From an uncultured Solobacterium sp. (lineage in GTDB: Bacteria; Bacillota_I; Bacilli_A; Erysipelotrichales; Erysipelotrichaceae), in the NCBI GenBank assembly GCA_900547815.1, contig URHY01000002.1, positions 1 through 64,000 on the forward strand: a stretch of 64,000 nucleotides of DNA, read 5' to 3'. Below are positions 60,534 to 64,000 of the stretch, in pieces; positions within the stretch are counted from its first letter, which is position 1, and every line of letters starts with the position of its first letter. A program made the position numbers and the translations under genes. The notes under the pieces are model-generated. The model was not told the DNA's origin and searched no databases. It saw nothing but the letters and a program-made list of their open reading frames with translations.

Positions 60534-62537
60534 ATGACAAGTAAATTATTACAACCAATTCAAGTTGGTAATTTAACATTTAAAAATAGAATTATGTTTC
60601 CCCCTTTGACAACAGGATATGAAGAAAGAGATGGATCGATTGGACCTCGTTCATTAGCTTTCTATACAAGACTTGCCAAAGGTGGATGTTCTTATATTGT
60701 TATTGGTGATGTGGCTCCTGTTCGTACAGCAAGTCCAACACCAAAACTATATGATGAATCACAAATTGAAATGTATAAAAAATTGGCAGATGCCTTACAT
60801 GAACACGATTGTAAAGTCGCTTTACAATTGTTCCATCCAGAATATGATGTTCAAGGCGTAGGAAAAATGATTATGGAAGCTGGTATTGCTGGTCAATTGG
60901 CTGCAAAAGCGAAGGCTGCCAATGATTTAGAAGAGGCTGAAAAACAACAAAAGATCTGTGATGAATTGACAAAAGGTGCATACGCAAAATTACATCATGA
61001 TATGCAGCACTTTGTGACTGAAGCAAGTGTTGAACAATTAACAGCTATTAAAAACAGTATTGCCCAATGTGCTAGAAAAGCACAAAAAGCAGGTATTGAT
61101 GCGATTGAAATTCATGGTGACCGTTTACTTGGTTCATTATGTTCAACCGTATTAAATCATCGTACAGATAACTATGGTGGTAGCTTAGAAAATCGTACTC
61201 GTTATGCATTAGAAGTTTTACAAGCGATTAAAGAAGCGGCTCCATCAATGATGGTCGAATATAAACTTCCAATCATTACTGTCAATCCAGATGGATCTTT
61301 ACGTGGTAAAGGTGGTTTATTGGAAGATGAAGCGGTTGAATTCGCAAAAATGTTAGATGCAGCAGGAATTGATATGATTCAAGTGGCTCAAGCTAACCAC
61401 ACAGGAAATATGGGAGATACAATTCCTCCTATGGGGGCGGTTCCATATAACTGGACTTTAGGTGCTTGTGAAAAAGTCAAGGCTGTTGTACATTGTCCAG
61501 TCGCAACAGTGGGTCGTGTAGTCAGTGTGGAAGCTGGTGAAAAGATTCTAGAAGATGGTACAGCAGATATCATTGGTTATGGAAGAAGTTTATTAACAGA
61601 TCCAGATATCGCAAATAAAGTAGGCTCAGGTGAATGCATTCGTGAATGTTTGAATTGTAATAAAGGTTGTGTAGATGCTATCCAATCTCGTCGTTATTTA
61701 AGTTGTGTATTAAATGCAGAAAATGGAGATGAAGAAACAATCTTTATTAAACCATGTACAGAAACTAAGAATGTTGTCGTAGTTGGTGCAGGTCTTGCGG
61801 GTTTAGAAGCCGCTCGTGTAGCTTATAAACGTGGACATACAGTGACGGTATTTGAAAAATCAGATCGTTTAGGTGGACAAATCAATATCGCATCAGTTCC
61901 ACCTAGAAAAGATGAAATTTTACGTTCGGTTCAATACTACGAAAAATTCTTGCCTGGTAAAGTGGACATTCAATTAAACCACAAACCAACAATGGAAGAA
62001 TTGAATGGATTTGATCATGTGATCTTGGCCATTGGGGCTCACAATATGGATCTTCCTATGCCTGTAGAAAATTCAAATGTAGTATCCAGCTGGGATATCT
62101 TGAATGGTCAAGAAGTATCTGGTAAATGTGTAGTATTAGGCGGTGGATTAGTTGGTGCTGAAACCGCTGAATATTTGGCAAATAAAGGTCTAGAAGTTTC
62201 AATCGTTGAAATGATGGATAAAATTGCAGCACAAGAATCTGAAACTGTATTACCTTTGATGGAAGCTGATTTTGAAAAACACAATGTTCAAAAATTTGTG
62301 AATACACGTGTTAGTGAAATTAAAGATAATGTCATCTATGCAGTGAATACAAAAGATGAAACAAATGTTGAAATTGCTGCAGATACAATTGTAAATGCAT
62401 TAGGTTCTAAAAAGAATGTATTTGATGATAGTAAGTTAAGTGTTCCATTTACTTATGTAGGTGACTGCAGTGGTGAAAGAACAGCAGATATCGCAAGTGC
62501 AATTCGTACAGGATATAAGGCTGCCAATGAAATCTAA
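60534..62537 (+). CDS. Old-Yellow-Enzyme/iron-sulfur/FAD-NAD(P) oxidoreductase, second copy
   Basis: A 667-aa paralogue of the preceding protein: barrel start LTFKNRIMFPPLTTGYEERD, NHRTDNYGGSLENRTRY, cluster site CLNCNKGC with later Cys, FAD motif NVVVVGAGLAGLEAARVAYK and NAD(P) motif KCVVLGGGLVGAETAEYLAN. An insertion of about 45 mostly helical residues (MIMEAGIAGQLAAKAKAAND onward) follows barrel strand three. The barrel lacks the HAHG of the first copy, reading EIHGDRLLGS instead, so the pair may act on different substrates or as subunits. GGAG precedes the ATG by six bases. Confidence 0.9.
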   Translation: MTSKLLQPIQVGNLTFKNRIMFPPLTTGYEERDGSIGPRSLAFYTRLAKGGCSYIVIGDVAPVRTASPTPKLYDESQIEMYKKLADALHEHDCKVALQLFHPEYDVQGVGKMIMEAGIAGQLAAKAKAANDLEEAEKQQKICDELTKGAYAKLHHDMQHFVTEASVEQLTAIKNSIAQCARKAQKAGIDAIEIHGDRLLGSLCSTVLNHRTDNYGGSLENRTRYALEVLQAIKEAAPSMMVEYKLPIITVNPDGSLRGKGGLLEDEAVEFAKMLDAAGIDMIQVAQANHTGNMGDTIPPMGAVPYNWTLGACEKVKAVVHCPVATVGRVVSVEAGEKILEDGTADIIGYGRSLLTDPDIANKVGSGECIRECLNCNKGCVDAIQSRRYLSCVLNAENGDEETIFIKPCTETKNVVVVGAGLAGLEAARVAYKRGHTVTVFEKSDRLGGQINIASVPPRKDEILRSVQYYEKFLPGKVDIQLNHKPTMEELNGFDHVILAIGAHNMDLPMPVENSNVVSSWDILNGQEVSGKCVVLGGGLVGAETAEYLANKGLEVSIVEMMDKIAAQESETVLPLMEADFEKHNVQKFVNTRVSEIKDNVIYAVNTKDETNVEIAADTIVNALGSKKNVFDDSKLSVPFTYVGDCSGERTADIASAIRTGYKAANEI

Positions 62538-62563
62538 GAGGGTGTGAAAACACCTTCTTTTTT
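62535..62563 (+). terminator. Terminator of the flavoenzyme pair
   Basis: AAGAGGGTG and CACCTTCTT pair around TGAAAA, followed by a T-run; it begins at the stop codon. Confidence 0.85.
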
Positions 62564-62573
62564 TGCACAAAAA

Positions 62574-62657
62574 ATGACCGTAGTTCATAAATATATAAAT
62601 AATATATAATATATATCTCAAAACAGTATAAAAATAATGACCATAGTTCATAAATAT
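62574..62657. repeat. Pair of 21-bp direct repeats upstream of the radical SAM gene
   Basis: 62574-62594 and 62637-62657 share 20 of 21 bases, beginning ATGACC and ending CATAAATAT, 63 bases apart (six helical turns). Just after, TACACA at 62658-62663 and TGTGTA at 62674-62679 form an inverted repeat. This looks like an operator region for the downstream gene. Confidence 0.6.
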
Positions 62658-62734
62658 TACACATTTGAAAATTTGTGTATTGAAAAATCATTTTTAAAGA
62701 ACTAGAATGAAACAATAAAAAGGGAGGAAGAGTT

Positions 62735-64000
62735 ATGAATTTTAGTTCTTTACAGAGTAGTGTTCAAAAGTTTGGTATGAATCAAGCCTTGAAGTATTTG
62801 GAGAAGGATCCAGAAACCAATATTCCTAAATTAATGAATTTAGTAGATAAGGTTATGCCTGAAGGTTGGTATGGTTCGCAGCGTAAATTGATTCGTGAAC
62901 AAATCGATGAAAAAGGTGTTTGGTATGACTACATTTTAAAGTTGTATGATTTGGATGCAGGCGTTCGTCAGGCTGTATTTAAAAACTTTATTTTTAATGC
63001 AACACTAAATGGTAGTACAAAACAAGAGGAATTGTCAGAAAAATACAATTGTAATATTCCATGGGCTGTATTATTAGATCCAACATCTGCATGTAATTTA
63101 CATTGTACAGGTTGTTGGGCTGCTGAATATGGTCATCAATTAAATTTGTCTTTGGATGATATTGATTCAATTATTCGTCAAGGAAAAGAATTAGGAACTT
63201 ACATGTATATTTATACGGGTGGAGAACCTTTAACACGTAAAAAAGATGTTATTAAAATTTGTGAAATGCACCCAGACTGTGCTTTCTTATCTTTCACAAA
63301 TGGTACTTTGATTGATGAAGAGTTCTGTCAGGATATGTTGCGTGTGAAAAACTTTGTGCCAGCCATTAGTTTGGAAGGCTTTGAAACAGCGAATGATTCT
63401 AGACGTGGTGAAGGTTGTTACAATTCTGTAAAACGTGCCATGGAATTATTAAAGAAACACAAATTGCCTTTTGGAATTAGTACTTGTTATACAAGTGCAA
63501 ACTATAAAGATATCGCAAGTGATGAATTCTTTGATTTAATGATTGATTCAGGTGCTTTATTCTGCTGGTTCTTCCACTATATGCCAGTAGGCAATGGGGC
63601 TGTTAAAGAATTACTTCCAACGCCAGAACAAAGAGCGTATGTTTATCATCAGATTCGTAAGTTCAGAAGTGAAAAACCAATTTTCACTATGGATTTCCAA
63701 AATGATGCGCAATATGTTGGTGGATGTATTGCCGGAGGAAGAAGATATCTTCATATCAATGCCAAAGGGGATGTAGAACCATGTGTATTTATTCATTATT
63801 CAAACTGTAATATTCATGACACGACATTACTCGATGCACTTAGATCTCCTTTATTCCAGGCTTATCATGATAATCAACCATTTAATGAAAATATGTTAAG
63901 ACCTTGTCCGATGCTTGAAAATGCAGGTCGCATTCAAGAATTGGTGAAACAAAGTAAAGCAGTTAATACAGATTATGAATCACCAGAAGATGTAGATCAC
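62735..64000 (+). CDS. Radical SAM protein (3' end beyond window)
   Basis: At least 422 codons, open at the window edge. The 4Fe-4S/SAM motif is SACNLHCTGCWAAEYG near residue 118, followed by YIYTGGEPLTRK; later Cys residues (GGCIAGGRRYLHINAKGDVE, then EPCVFIHYSNCNIHD and RPCPMLE) suggest SPASM-like extra clusters. An N-terminal helical region of about 100 residues precedes the barrel. GGGAGG lies 11 bases before the ATG. It is separated from the flavoenzyme operon by a terminator and a likely operator region. The substrate is unknown. Confidence 0.85.
   Translation, partial: MNFSSLQSSVQKFGMNQALKYLEKDPETNIPKLMNLVDKVMPEGWYGSQRKLIREQIDEKGVWYDYILKLYDLDAGVRQAVFKNFIFNATLNGSTKQEELSEKYNCNIPWAVLLDPTSACNLHCTGCWAAEYGHQLNLSLDDIDSIIRQGKELGTYMYIYTGGEPLTRKKDVIKICEMHPDCAFLSFTNGTLIDEEFCQDMLRVKNFVPAISLEGFETANDSRRGEGCYNSVKRAMELLKKHKLPFGISTCYTSANYKDIASDEFFDLMIDSGALFCWFFHYMPVGNGAVKELLPTPEQRAYVYHQIRKFRSEKPIFTMDFQNDAQYVGGCIAGGRRYLHINAKGDVEPCVFIHYSNCNIHDTTLLDALRSPLFQAYHDNQPFNENMLRPCPMLENAGRIQELVKQSKAVNTDYESPEDVDH

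Overview
The window is a stretch of chromosome from an AT-rich, low-GC Gram-positive bacterium. Strong AGGAGG-type ribosome binding sites, EzrA, RpsD with a long leader, a BceRS/BceAB module, YfmF/YfmH peptidases, DUF951, DUF4186 and DUF4358 all point to Bacillota. The mix fits the Erysipelotrichia best, but that is inference; there is no rRNA to settle it.

Layout. 1-194 is the right-hand junction of an integrated element: the last codons of a large serine recombinase followed by the 3' stub of an XRE-type regulator gene. 187-8883 is mixed chromosome: a LysR regulator divergent from a YeiH-type exporter, kptA lying between two copies of a lysR 3' end, a second LysR regulator, an orphan gene, a ThrE-type exporter, two tRNA-Asn units, a HAD phosphatase and an M42 aminopeptidase. 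8994-21483 is an accessory region. It holds an odd small-RNA or mini-element locus (9465-9794), a WYL-domain regulator, a gene with a nuclease-like motif pattern, and a complete type II-A CRISPR-Cas system: cas9, a tracrRNA hidden between cas9 and cas1, cas1, cas2, a long divergent csn2, and an array of 30 repeats and 29 spacers. The array runs directly into the stop codon of a frameshifted metallophosphoesterase gene.

21595-25347 is a polysaccharide O-acylation operon (DUF4358, MBOAT, DHHW, SGNH). 25439-29912 is a BceRS two-component system with its BceAB ABC transporter, followed by a possible 25-codon membrane peptide. 30020-38735 is housekeeping: an ATPase and RlmH, pgk-tpiA, a secreted NlpC-like protein, and the compact run nitroreductase-ispF-dtd-folD-DUF951-ychF-M50 protease in which most neighbours overlap or lie within a few bases. 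38895-50385 has a Na/Pi cotransporter, a uridine-kinase-like protein, a MetE-like protein, tgt, a decayed MFS gene, rdgB-trmL, a second secreted NlpC-like protein and the yfmF-yfmH pair. 50560-58357 has a small SSB, rpsD with its leader, ezrA-nifS-thiI and the rRNA methylase pair rlmA-rlmD. 58603 to the end has two tandem Old-Yellow-Enzyme flavoproteins and the start of a radical SAM gene cut by the window edge.

The CRISPR locus looks functional from sequence: Cas9 keeps its RuvC and HNH residues, the tracrRNA anti-repeat pairs along nearly the whole repeat, and extended -10 promoters can be seen for cas9, the tracrRNA and the array. The items most worth a second look are the 9465-9794 RNA locus, the WYL regulator with paired direct repeats, the nuclease-like/glycine-rich protein, the tracrRNA promoter embedded in the end of cas9, the duplicated spacer block and the apparently leaderless rlmA start.
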